DNA of 64,000 nucleotides from the NCBI GenBank assembly GCA_021740645.1, contig JAIOZL010000017.1:21373-85372 (forward strand), in the 5' to 3' direction. This stretch comes from Bacteroidales bacterium (GTDB lineage Bacteria > Bacteroidota > Bacteroidia > Bacteroidales > JAADJA01). Position numbers and translations under genes: made by a program. This document shows, piece after piece, positions 47,486-55,968 of this stretch. The notes beneath the pieces were generated by a model that did not search any database, was not told where the DNA came from, and worked only from the letters and a program-made list of their open reading frames with translations. Positions within the stretch are counted from its first letter, which is position 1, and each line of letters opens with the position of its first letter.

Positions 47486-47777
47486 TTAAAAGACATGATT
47501 ATACTGATTATTAATTATAAATTAACAACCTCTTGCTAGTAATATTAATCCTTAAGTATTAGGTAAAGTATTTAAGTCTGGAAAGGATATTGTCAGATAT
47601 AAAAATCAAAAGTAGTCAGAATATTCAGGGCTTGATGTTAATTGTCTGTTAAACTTTTATTTAAGGGGTTCTGATAAGCTGCGAAGGTGAAAATAAATTA
47701 TGCTTTCTAAAACAATACGTACAGTAGCGTTGTTTTAAAAATCTAGATCGACTCATAATAAAATCAAAATCTACGCG

Positions 47778-48512
47778 ATGAAAACAAACTTTAAAAACTC
47801 CCTGAAACATGTATTAGTGCATGAAGGTGGCTGGGCAGATCACCCACGTGACCCGGGTGGAGCCACCATGAAAGGTGTAACCTTACAAGTTTACCGGAAT
47901 CATTTTGGTGCAAACAAGACAAAAGATAATTTACGAAATATTTCTGACCAGGAGTTGGAACAGATTTACCGTACCGGCTATTGGGATAAATGTCAGTGTG
48001 ACGAGCTTCCATCAGGTGTTGATTATGCGGTGTTTGATTCTGCAGTAAATTCAGGCCCCGGACGTGGTGCTAAATGGCTACAAGCAGCAGTTGGAGCGAC
48101 ACAGGATGGAGGTATAGGTGCCAAAACTCTGGCTAAAGTCAGAGATTATGAACCTGGCCAAATTGTTCACAGCATTTGTGATAACCGTCTGAGGTTTCTG
48201 CGTAGTCTCCAAAATTGGCAGACCTTCGGCAGGGGATGGCAAAAACGTGTGGATACTCTTCGCGAAACAGCCCTTAGCATGGCTGGAGGAAGTGTTCCGG
48301 AAATAACACCTTCGGTTGATTTCGAAATGGTGAAAAATGGGTCTAAAGGGCCCTGGGTTAAAATGCTTCAGGAAGCCCTTAAAATTCATGTTGATGGGGA
48401 ATTTGGCAATGGAACTGAATCCGCACTTAAAGCCTGGCAACAAAGGCAGGGACTTAATCCTGATGGCATTGCCGGCCGCAATACTTACAGGGCTCTTGGT
48501 TTAATTCCCTAA
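47778..48512 (+). CDS. GH108 N-acetylmuramidase with peptidoglycan-binding domain (endolysin-like)
   Basis: 244 residues. The GH108 domain (about 8-165) has the catalytic HEGGWADHPRDPGG motif (E16) and the DYAVFDSAVNSGPGRGAKWLQ segment of the PG_binding_3-type region. The C-terminus (about 182-244) is a PG_binding_1 repeat (GPWVKMLQEAL...DGEFGNGTESALKAWQ...NPDGIAGRNTYRALG). It cleaves murein glycan strands. There is no signal peptide and no holin, spanin or other phage gene nearby, so it is a stand-alone, phage-derived or T6SS/autolysin-like muramidase. Confidence 0.87.
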   Translation: MKTNFKNSLKHVLVHEGGWADHPRDPGGATMKGVTLQVYRNHFGANKTKDNLRNISDQELEQIYRTGYWDKCQCDELPSGVDYAVFDSAVNSGPGRGAKWLQAAVGATQDGGIGAKTLAKVRDYEPGQIVHSICDNRLRFLRSLQNWQTFGRGWQKRVDTLRETALSMAGGSVPEITPSVDFEMVKNGSKGPWVKMLQEALKIHVDGEFGNGTESALKAWQQRQGLNPDGIAGRNTYRALGLIP

Positions 48513-48912
48513 TTTAAAAGGGAATTCTGTATTGGCTCCTGAACTATGCAATCAGGATGATATGGTATAGATTAATGATAAACCTATCATCAAACTCACA
48601 TAAGCCCATCTGTACCATAGTGCTGTTCGGAAGGAAGGTGAAATAACTTCCTGTGCCACTTCCAGTTTTATCTTTTTATAAACCATCGTACTCCCAAAGC
48701 GGGTGTGCCATACTACATGTTGTATGGTTTTTAAGGAATTTGGATTTTCCTGATTAAATAATCCACGCTGAAGAACGGCATTATAACCTATTATGCCCAC
48801 ATCCCTGTTGGGAAATCCCCCAAGGCCGGTGTTAAAATTTAAAGAAACTTTACTAATAAATAATAGGAAGTTCGCTATTGGATAATAAATGAAAATTTAA
48901 TTTGCATTTAAT
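48513..48912. other. 400-bp gap holding at most a doubtful remnant ORF
   Basis: On the minus strand 48552-48800 is open from a GTG and ends in a hydrophobic stretch (AYVSLMIGLSLIYTI). The same frame stays open further upstream to about 48893 without an ATG, and encodes NTGLGGFPNRDVG ahead of the GTG. This could be the tail of a decayed membrane-protein gene. No promoter, terminator or RNA was recognised. Confidence 0.3.
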
Positions 48913-51663
48913 CTAATGCCTGAGTTTTACAATCCTTTTGATTTGAGTGCCCATTTCAGTCCGTACCAATACGAAATACATACCCGCATTCACACTATTT
49001 AAGTCAATTGTTATCTGATGCTTTCCAGGTAGTTTTTGTTCATCGACCAAATGTTTTAAGGCATAACCTGAAAGATCCAGCAATACACATTGAAGAACAC
49101 TTTTATTTGGCAAGTCGATACAAAGTGTCACGTAAGTTGAACATGGATTGGGGGATAGATAAATAGAGTTATCCGGCCTGATTTCATTGTCATTTGAAAT
49201 GCATTCTTCTTCAACCTGTTCAGGGCTATTGCATCCAGAAGCGTTGTCGTGAATTTCAACAATTCCGTTAGGAGAGGCCAGGTATTCACAAATACTAGTT
49301 ATCGCGCAATCCTGAAGATTGGTATTCTGTGAAATTATTAGATTGGTTATTGATCCGGCATCAATATTTTCTAAACCAAATAAATTTGATAATTGAGGAT
49401 TTCCGCCATAGACATTTGTGCCAATTACTATTCCCCCTTCAAGAGTAGTTAAATTTTCAAGTCCACTCAGATTTATGAGACTCATATTATCACCTATGAT
49501 AAGACCTCCGTGAAGAAAGGTAAGTTGGTCAAATCCCGAAAAATTTGTAATTGAATCATTCCCCTGAACCTCAAGTCCTCCCCAGATTGAGGCCAGATTT
49601 GCTAACCCACTAAAGTCCTTCAAAGAGGTGTTGTAATACATTCCAATACCTCCTGTTGTTGCAGTTATCCCGCTTAGACCATCAAGTGACTGAAGGACTG
49701 GATTATGATTTATCGATATGGAGCCCTGGATGGATGTTAAATTTTCAAGGGCTGAAATATCAGTTAGCGCTTGATTATAGCCTACAGATAAATAGCTATT
49801 AATCGAATTCAGGTTTTCAAGGCCATCTAAAGAAACCAGGACATCATTCCCCCAAATCCATAAAAAATCATTAAGCGTTGTTATGCCTTCCAACCCGCTA
49901 AGATTTAATAAAGCATCATTATCATAGATATAAAGATAAGCGCTGATGTAGGTTAAATTTCCCAGTGGGGATAAATCCGTTAACATGTCATTATTGTCAA
50001 TCCAAAAGGATTCCCCGATTGAGGTAAGGTTTTCCAAACCGGCTACACTTACCAGGTTTGGATTATTACAAAGTCATAAATAACCTCCGATTAATGTTAT
50101 ATTATGAAGGCTATCTAAATTTGTGATATCTGTTCCTTCCACTAATACACCTCCTTCAATTTCAGTACAGCCCGGGTAGTTGGCTTTGAAATTATCTATC
50201 TGTGCCTGGGTGTTGAATGTAATGCCTTCGGGCAGGCACGAATCAAAACAAGCTTCTTCAATTTGCCCCTGGCTGTTGCATCCTTCTGCATTATCGTAGA
50301 TGTAAATTTCACCATTAGGAGGGATAAGGTATTCACAAATGCTTTCAATATTGCAGATTGATAACTGCGGATTGCTGTGGATATGCAGTTGGGCTGTTGG
50401 ATCAATCGAAACATTTTCCAAACCTGAAAGACTGGTAAGGGAATCATTCGCTACTACCCAAAAATAGTCGTTGACTGTTGAAAGGTTGTTCAACCCCTCA
50501 AAATTTTTCAACGAGGCATTGAGATAGACCCAAAATATATTGCCAAGTTCGGAAAGGTTATTAAGTCCGTTCAAACTCTGAAGGTTTTGGTTATAGTAGA
50601 TGATCAGGTCACCGGGTAGACTGGTTATATTTTCCAGGCCGGATAAATCGGTTAAGGTGGGATGGTTAACCACTTTTAAACTATATCCTACGGATGATAA
50701 GTTCTGCAAGGCGGTTATGTCGCTAAGAATGGGGTTCCCCACTGGCCATTCATCCAGGCCCAGATTGAGGCTGCCTTCAATGGTGGTTAAATTCTCAAGT
50801 CCTGACAAACTTGTAAGATTGTAATTATGTAATAGGGTTAAATCTCCCTTTATAACCTGAATATTACTTAATGGTGCCAGGCTTGTTATATCAGCCCCAT
50901 TAATTTCTACGCTTCCCTGTATTGTAATGCATTCCGGGTAATTGATCTGAAAGGTATCGAGCTGTGCTTGCGAGGTGAACAGAATTCCACCCGGATGGCA
51001 ATATACTTCACATGCTTCTTCCACTTCATAAATGCTATTACAGCCCGGTGCATTATTATAAAATGAGGCAGAATATGATTGGATATAGCCACAAACAGTG
51101 CTGGCTGCGCATTCAGACAAGGAAGGATTGCCGTGAAAATCAATCAGACTAATCGTATTTGGATCAATGTTGTCTAATCCTGAGATGTTTGCTATAGCAT
51201 CATTGTACCAGATTCCTATAACCCCATCATCCATCATTTCAAGTGAACTCAAACTTGTAATGTCAGTAAGTGCATGATCATACACAAAAATCAGGCTATG
51301 GCCAATGAAGTGTATTTTATCCAGACCGGATAAACTGGTAAGGGAATCATTATATAATATTTCAAATTGTCCCGAAATCATTAGCAAATTATTGAGGCCC
51401 TGAAAATTTTTCAGGGAAAGGCAGTTTTGGATCCATACGTTTGATTGCATTGATTCAACAAATTCCAATCCCTGAAGATTGGTAATGTCAGCCCCTTCAA
51501 TAATAACATCGCCAAGGATAGCTGTGCATCCCGGATAGTTAACCTGAAAACTATCGATCTGGGCCTGGGTGCTGAATGTGATGCCTTCGGGAAGACAATA
51601 TTGAGAAAAAAGACATGGAAGGATTGACAATAGAATAAAGCCAACAAGCATTAACTTCTTCAT
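48913..51663 (-). pseudogene. Three-module leucine-rich T9SS surface protein, interrupted by one in-frame TGA
   Basis: One 916-codon frame runs from ATG 51661-51663 to the stop at 48913, broken only by TGA at 50074-50076. The downstream part has no genuine start (a TTG), continues in the same frame and keeps the repeat pattern. There is a signal peptide (MKKLMLVGFILLSILPCLFS). Three modules each open with C.P.GI.F.(T/S)QAQ.D.F..NYP.C and close with a Cys-rich NN.PGCNS..EVEEAC-type segment; between them run irregular LRR-like strands (G(L)ENLT...). The last ~85 residues are a type IX sorting domain (IYLSPNPC...GMYFVLVRTEMG). By comparison with other repeats (YLYIYDND, FWIDNND) the lost codon was probably TGG. 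The 529-residue product would lack the secretion tail. Confidence 0.8.
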
Positions 51664-51889
51664 GGTATATAAAAACTTTAGGTTAAAACAAGGTGTGTTT
51701 TATATTTAAGTCCACAAGATACGAAGAAAGACAAAGAAAGTCAAGTTGTTAGGCTTCCCGATCTGTATAATTCTGCCCACCCGTCTGGAGGATTTGTATA
51801 GGAATACTTCCTGGGTTGGCCTAATTATTGGTATTTTCGTGCCTGAATTTTTATAAAAATATTTTTACAATTTAAACCAAATGTTTATT

Positions 51890-52321
51890 ATGAAAAAGAT
51901 TATTTTTCTTTTTTCCATTTTTAGCCTTCCGATGCTGATATTCGCCCAGGAAGCCACCATAAGGATCACCAATATCAATGTGGAGATCAGCGGTGAAAAA
52001 GTTGACTGGAACCAAAGTTTTACCGAAAAGCTGTCGGATGATTCACCAAAAACTATTATTCTTTTCGAACAGGATGGGATAAAATACGGAACAACGTTCA
52101 CCTACCGTAAAGGTGCAAACCGGATCAAGCTGGCCCGGAAGGGATTTGCTACCTTAAATGGCGGAGAGGTAAAAAATGCCAGGAAACGCAAGGATATGCA
52201 GGAGTTGCGTACCTCCATCACCGGAAGTTTTAGCAAAAGGGTTGTCGACAATATTGTGCTTAATAAACAAGAACTTGTTAGTATTCAGATTTCCTATAAT
52301 TATGAATTAATATATAAATAA
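51890..52321 (+). CDS. Small exported protein of unknown function
   Basis: 143 residues from ATG 51890-51892 (an ATG three codons earlier is also possible); this start gives the cleaner signal peptide MKKIIFLFSIFSLPMLIFAQ. The mature part is beta-rich, with TIRITNINVEISGEKVDW and a central FRTSIT-like stretch, a pattern reminiscent of small beta-sandwich proteins, but I do not recognise a family. It ends 6 bp before the next gene, and both share the feature of being short and exported, so they look like one two-gene unit. Confidence 0.65.
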   Translation: MKKIIFLFSIFSLPMLIFAQEATIRITNINVEISGEKVDWNQSFTEKLSDDSPKTIILFEQDGIKYGTTFTYRKGANRIKLARKGFATLNGGEVKNARKRKDMQELRTSITGSFSKRVVDNIVLNKQELVSIQISYNYELIYK

Positions 52322-52327
52322 AACAGT

Positions 52328-52735
52328 ATGAAAAATTTAGCTTATGTAATTACAGTCTTGCTTGCCATTGCCGGCACAAGTTTATTTTATTCGTTTCAAA
52401 ACCCTGCCAATGCCCCCCAGGAGGAGGTCAGTTGGTACCAGGTGACAGTAATCGAATCGGTGGTGCCCGGAGGGGCCGGGCGTTCAAGGATGATCAGCAT
52501 CGACGAAAGTGGCAGTATGGAGGAGACTAAACTGGAGAACTTTTTCTCCCTGGCTGGAATCAATTTCGGGAATATCCGGGAAAACGACCAGCAGATCACC
52601 AATAAGATCAGTGACCTTACAAACCAGGGATATGAATTGCATGATGTAACTTCCGGTGTGTATTCAGGCAATCAAAATCATAACCAGGGAATTTTTATTA
52701 CCCGCTATTTATTTAAGAAAGTTGAAATGCTGTAG
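52328..52735 (+). CDS. Small exported or membrane-tethered protein of unknown function
   Basis: 135 residues with an N-terminal hydrophobic segment (LAYVITVLLAIAGTSLFYSF, residues 4-23) that may be a signal peptide or anchor. The rest is polar: QVTVIESVVPGGAGRSRMISIDE, NFFSLAGINFGNIRENDQQITNKISDLTNQGYELHDVTSG and TRYLFKK at the end. The phrase LTNQGYELHDVTSGV resembles DUF4177-like small proteins, but that is tentative. It follows the previous gene by 6 bp and is closed by a good terminator. Confidence 0.65.
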   Translation: MKNLAYVITVLLAIAGTSLFYSFQNPANAPQEEVSWYQVTVIESVVPGGAGRSRMISIDESGSMEETKLENFFSLAGINFGNIRENDQQITNKISDLTNQGYELHDVTSGVYSGNQNHNQGIFITRYLFKKVEML

Positions 52736-52773
52736 GTCTTAGCACTGCGTAAATCATCCATAAGAAAAACTTA

Positions 52774-52822
52774 GGGCTGTGTTGATTTGGGCTTGATACC
52801 TATCAACATAGCCTTTTTATTT
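52774..52822 (+). terminator. Terminator after the two-gene unit 51890-52735
   Basis: GGCTGTGTTGAT (52775-52786) pairs with ATCAACATAGCC (52802-52813), 12 bp with one G-U pair and a 15-nt loop, followed by TTTTTATTT. Confidence 0.78.
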
Positions 52823-52834
52823 GAGGCTAAGTTT

Positions 52835-53047
52835 TTATCGTAAATGTTCTTTTAATTCCTCTACCATCCTGTCGATTTCATCCGGGTTAAAACCCTTTTC
52901 TTCGGCAGCTTCTTCCAGTGTGCCCCAAATAGGTTCACCGCAGGCTATGCATTTTATCCCTTTGGCTGCAAGGAATTTTATGGATGCCGGGTAATTCCTT
53001 ACCAGGTCTTCTATTTCTATTTGTTTGGAAATGCTTGGTTTATTCAT
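52835..53047 (-). CDS. DUF1858-type small CxxC protein
   Basis: 70 residues from ATG 53045-53047; the longer frame to 53116 lies inside the upstream gene. Overlaps the stop of the di-heme peroxidase gene by 8 nt, so it belongs to the same operon. Contains the family pattern: ISKQIEIEDLVRNYPASIKFLAAKGIKCIACGEP, with C at the CIACG motif, then a helical acidic tail. DUF1858 domains often occur alone or before ScdA/Ric-type di-iron repair proteins and may bind metal or an Fe-S cluster through the two cysteines. As the last gene of a copper-related operon it could be a cytoplasmic metal or redox helper (inference). Confidence 0.8.
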   Translation of the reverse strand: MNKPSISKQIEIEDLVRNYPASIKFLAAKGIKCIACGEPIWGTLEEAAEEKGFNPDEIDRMVEELKEHLR

Positions 53048-54161
53048 TGTATTGGTACTTTTCATCAGGAAATTTATCCGGTGGCCCAAATGCCGGGTTA
53101 TGGATAAAACCTGCATCGGAAAGGCTGTACAAAAAAGCTTTTAAGTCTTCTTTTTCTGAGGGCATTAGCTGGTTGCCACCGGTAGCAATATGATGCATCA
53201 GGGGGTTAATCCAGGGCGACCAATGCAGATTGTGGGCATACATATCAATTACTTCATCGAGGCTTGTATATCTGCCATCGTGCATATAGGGTGAGGTGTA
53301 TTCAATGTTCCGCAGGCTGGTTGCTTTATAGGCCCCCCTGTCCATGGGGTCGTTGGTAAGCGAATACCGGTCGGAAGGATCGGTAAACACGGTGTCTTTC
53401 CCATTGTTATAAAACAAATGGGTGGTAAACAGAGGGTTGCCTGCACCTCCGTGGCAGTGAAAACAATCGGCGCCTTCTTCGGTAGTAAACAATACAAATC
53501 CATTTAACTCCGATTGGGTCAATTGCACCTCTCCGCGTAAATAGCGATCGAATTTTGAATCTGAGGTGATCAGGGTACGTACAAATTGGGCGATGGCTTT
53601 GGCGATCCTCTCAACGCTAACATCTTTTGTCCCAAAAGCTTTTTCGAAAAGGGCCGGATAACCCGGAATTTCTTTGATGGAATTTTCAACTTTAGCATAG
53701 GTACTGCCAAATTCAGCCGGGTCGGTGATCACAGCCAACACATCCTCCTCAATGGAAACCACCCCACCGTTCCATCCGAAGGTACCCGGGTTCCACACCA
53801 AATTAATAATGGGCAACATGGCATGGTGGGTAGGGATCCCATCCAACCCGAATGGGTGGGGGCGGGGCATCCCGATTACAAAAGAGTTTTGCTGAATATG
53901 GCAGGATGAACAACTCATGTATTTGCCTTCGTTGGCCCGGCCAGCCAGCCTTGTATCATAAAATAAATAGCGGCCTAACTCAATGCCTTCTACCGTCATT
54001 GGATTATCTTCCGGGATATTCAGTTGTGTGGGAAATCCGGGTGGAATTGTCAGGCTATAGGTGGTAGGTTTAAAAGGTACAGGTTTAGGATCTTCTTTGT
54101 TGCAGGATGGTAAAATAAATACCAATAACAGGGGCAATATGACGGGGATTAAATTTCTCAC
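53040..54161 (-). CDS. Di-heme cytochrome c peroxidase family lipoprotein (MbnH/MauG/CcpA-like)
   Basis: 373 residues beginning at GTG 54159-54161, overlapping the upstream stop (GTGA). A lipoprotein signal ends at the lipobox FILPSC20. Two heme motifs: C84-x-x-C87-H88 and C233-x-x-C236-H237, plus the conserved SPYMHDGRYTSL (290-301) region that supplies the second heme's distal ligand area in this family. CcpA reduces H2O2; MauG and MbnH use the two hemes to oxidise a Trp of a partner protein. The MbnP-like gene two places upstream favours an MbnH-like role: post-translational Trp oxidation of MbnP. Periplasmic or outer-membrane-tethered. Confidence 0.88.
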   Translation of the reverse strand: MRNLIPVILPLLLVFILPSCNKEDPKPVPFKPTTYSLTIPPGFPTQLNIPEDNPMTVEGIELGRYLFYDTRLAGRANEGKYMSCSSCHIQQNSFVIGMPRPHPFGLDGIPTHHAMLPIINLVWNPGTFGWNGGVVSIEEDVLAVITDPAEFGSTYAKVENSIKEIPGYPALFEKAFGTKDVSVERIAKAIAQFVRTLITSDSKFDRYLRGEVQLTQSELNGFVLFTTEEGADCFHCHGGAGNPLFTTHLFYNNGKDTVFTDPSDRYSLTNDPMDRGAYKATSLRNIEYTSPYMHDGRYTSLDEVIDMYAHNLHWSPWINPLMHHIATGGNQLMPSEKEDLKAFLYSLSDAGFIHNPAFGPPDKFPDEKYQYNE

Positions 54162-54814
54162 AAGCGGTTAAAGATAGCTTTTATAAAAGCCGTTTCTGTT
54201 TCAGAAGTTTTGGTATACTCCAATTGGATAAGGGTATCGTTGATCGTTCCTGAACCCTGTAAACTAAAATCCCTGACGGAGTCGAGGACAATTTGAAAAG
54301 GCATGACCAATAAAGTATCCTTGATATCGGCATAGGCCCTTAGTGTCGAATCGCAGGAGAAGTTGTAAAAAACGATACGGTTGTTTACCGTGGAATCAAC
54401 CCAAATATAAGAATTGTAAAAACAAGTTGCTGGTTCAGGAAACAGAATATTTTCCTCGGCTGCATACCAGTCGATATGGGTCCAGGCAGCATTTATCACT
54501 TGCACATACCTGGATTTTGGAGTGGCCTCATTTCCTGATTTATCTACCACATGATAAGTCACGAAATATTCCCCTAACAAATTATCATTTACCTGGTTGT
54601 CGGCATAGAGGTTATCGCTGATATCGCCATCCACTTCATCAAAGGCGGTAGCACCGGCATCAAGATAAACGACATTGAGTATATGATCTAAGGAATCTGC
54701 CCCTTTTAAGTTAATCACCGGGGGAACGTCATCTGTTTCCTTGCAAGCCTGGAAAGCAAGAATTAAGGTCAAACCGAAAATTACTGCATTTATAAATTGA
54801 AATTTCATGGTCAT
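54158..54814 (-). CDS. Lipoprotein with DUF5011/Ig-like domain
   Basis: 218 residues from ATG 54812-54814, 4 bp after the MbnP-like stop (a second ATG follows two codons later). SPII signal ends at LILAFQAC. Next comes a DUF5011-type bacterial Ig domain (about 25-105: DDVPPVINLKG...YLDAGATAFDEVDGDIS...YFVTYHVVDKSGNEATPKSRYVQV). The C-terminal half has no recognised domain but is beta-rich with a DTLLVMPFQIVLDSV segment. Its TGA stop overlaps the GTG start of the di-heme gene. Role unknown; probably a surface or periplasmic structural partner in the same system. Confidence 0.78.
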   Translation of the reverse strand: MTMKFQFINAVIFGLTLILAFQACKETDDVPPVINLKGADSLDHILNVVYLDAGATAFDEVDGDISDNLYADNQVNDNLLGEYFVTYHVVDKSGNEATPKSRYVQVINAAWTHIDWYAAEENILFPEPATCFYNSYIWVDSTVNNRIVFYNFSCDSTLRAYADIKDTLLVMPFQIVLDSVRDFSLQGSGTINDTLIQLEYTKTSETETAFIKAIFNRL

Positions 54815-54818
54815 TAAT

Positions 54819-55649
54819 TTATTTGGCTTCAAAGGTAAAAACATTATGGCCATTTTCCTTCACCATTTGCATGGCTTCCTGGTTTTGCATAATATAACCC
54901 CCGATTTCATCATGGTCCCAAACATGAGGATCCTTAAACCAGTTTTCAATATTCATGGTAATATTCAGTTGGGTGGTTTTTCCTTCCAAAACCTCAAATC
55001 CTGAATTACTGAGCGATACATTAAAGTAGTTTTGAATAAAACCGGTAATTGAATCAGGGTAAATAAAATATTCCTGGCCTATGCCCAGGTGAAAGTCGAA
55101 GGGCTGGTTTTGTCCCTGTCCTTTAGGGAGCCATTTCCCGTTGAGTTTCATGTAATGATATCCTCCACCTAAATACTCCGGCCAGAACATATCCCTTTCA
55201 GGTGGGTTTACAAACATGAATGAAATGTTTTTTTCTTCAGAAATTCCAAAGGTAAAAGTTAGGGAGTCGTAGGTTGCAGGTTCAATCTTATCATAAACTT
55301 CCCATTTCCAGGTTTCGGGCAAATCGGTATCTACGTAATGGATGTCTTTCCAGTCGTCAATAAGTTTTGCAGTGCCATTTTGATGGTAAAGTGTCACATC
55401 TGAAATAAAATATTGTATTTCGTTGATGAGGTAAAAATTGCCTGCCTCATTGGAATAGGTAAGGGTATCAAAGAGAATATCTTCCCCATTAATCTTGTGG
55501 AGAAAGTTTATTGTGATTTTTCCTTCTGATGAAGGTACAGGCTCCTGGTTTTTATCACATGATACCAGCAGGATAAAAACTGCCAATGAAAAAACCACTT
55601 TATTTATAAGGAACGGTCCCTGAAACAATAACATATTTATCAGGTTCAT
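54819..55649 (-). CDS. MbnP-family copper-binding-type lipoprotein
   Basis: 276 residues if started at ATG 55647-55649 (271 from ATG 55634); an earlier ATG at 55685 is possible but lies deep in the upstream gene. The upstream stop is at 55600, so starts overlap it. SPII signal ends at FILLVSC. Fits the MbnP family: GKITINFLHKINGEDI opening, NEAGNFYLINEIQYFISDVTLY, MFWPEYLGGGYHYMKL with a GK-W after it, and FDFHLGIG. In methanotrophs MbnP binds copper after its partner MbnH converts a Trp to kynurenine; several Trp are available here but I cannot say which. The di-heme partner is encoded two genes downstream. Confidence 0.84.
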   Translation of the reverse strand: MNLINMLLFQGPFLINKVVFSLAVFILLVSCDKNQEPVPSSEGKITINFLHKINGEDILFDTLTYSNEAGNFYLINEIQYFISDVTLYHQNGTAKLIDDWKDIHYVDTDLPETWKWEVYDKIEPATYDSLTFTFGISEEKNISFMFVNPPERDMFWPEYLGGGYHYMKLNGKWLPKGQGQNQPFDFHLGIGQEYFIYPDSITGFIQNYFNVSLSNSGFEVLEGKTTQLNITMNIENWFKDPHVWDHDEIGGYIMQNQEAMQMVKENGHNVFTFEAK

Positions 55650-55968
55650 AAATCGTGTAAGCTTGTTTGTAAATTTTCCCATCAATTTTTATCTGCACAT
55701 TAACCGAAGAAGTTGAATCAAAATATACGGCTGAAAGATAAACAATTTCTCCGGGTAACATTTCTGTTTTGTACGTCCATTCATCTTCTGCGCTATTAAA
55801 ATCAAGGGTCTCATTCATCAACTTTGAATCTTCATTTTGAAAAACAAGATCAATGCTTGAAAAAGCTTTTGATACGCTGTATTCTACAGAAATTTTGTCA
55901 TTCTCCTTCGTGCAGGAAAGCAGCAGGGCAATGAATGAAATAATCACTAACTTTTTTGTCATGGCCAT
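55600..55968 (-). CDS. Small lipoprotein in the copper operon, unknown function
   Basis: 122 residues; the ATG follows the receptor's stop codon with no gap. SPII signal ends at SFIALLLSC. The mature part is a predicted beta-sandwich (SVEYSVSKAFSSIDLVFQ..., EWTYKTEMLPGEIVYLSAVYFDS, VNVQIKIDGKIYKQAY), like the small MmpS-type or periplasmic beta-sandwich partners. No Cys/His/Met cluster for metal binding. Overlaps the MbnP-like gene start. Its fixed place between receptor and MbnP suggests a conserved accessory role. Confidence 0.75.
   Translation of the reverse strand: MAMTKKLVIISFIALLLSCTKENDKISVEYSVSKAFSSIDLVFQNEDSKLMNETLDFNSAEDEWTYKTEMLPGEIVYLSAVYFDSTSSVNVQIKIDGKIYKQAYTIYEPDKYVIVSGTVPYK

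Noticed and set aside
48552..48800. 82-residue minus-strand ORF with a hydrophobic end
   Set aside because: Starts only at GTG, has no recognised family or promoter; kept only as a note in the 400-bp gap entry, not as a gene.
48913..50037. Separate gene for the second part of the LRR protein
   Set aside because: Its start would be TTG in the middle of a repeat and it continues exactly in frame with the upstream part, so it is the tail of one broken gene.
50074..50076. TGA read as Trp or Sec (recoding)
   Set aside because: TGA ends other genes normally in this window and no SECIS-like hairpin was noticed after it; nonsense change or error is simpler.
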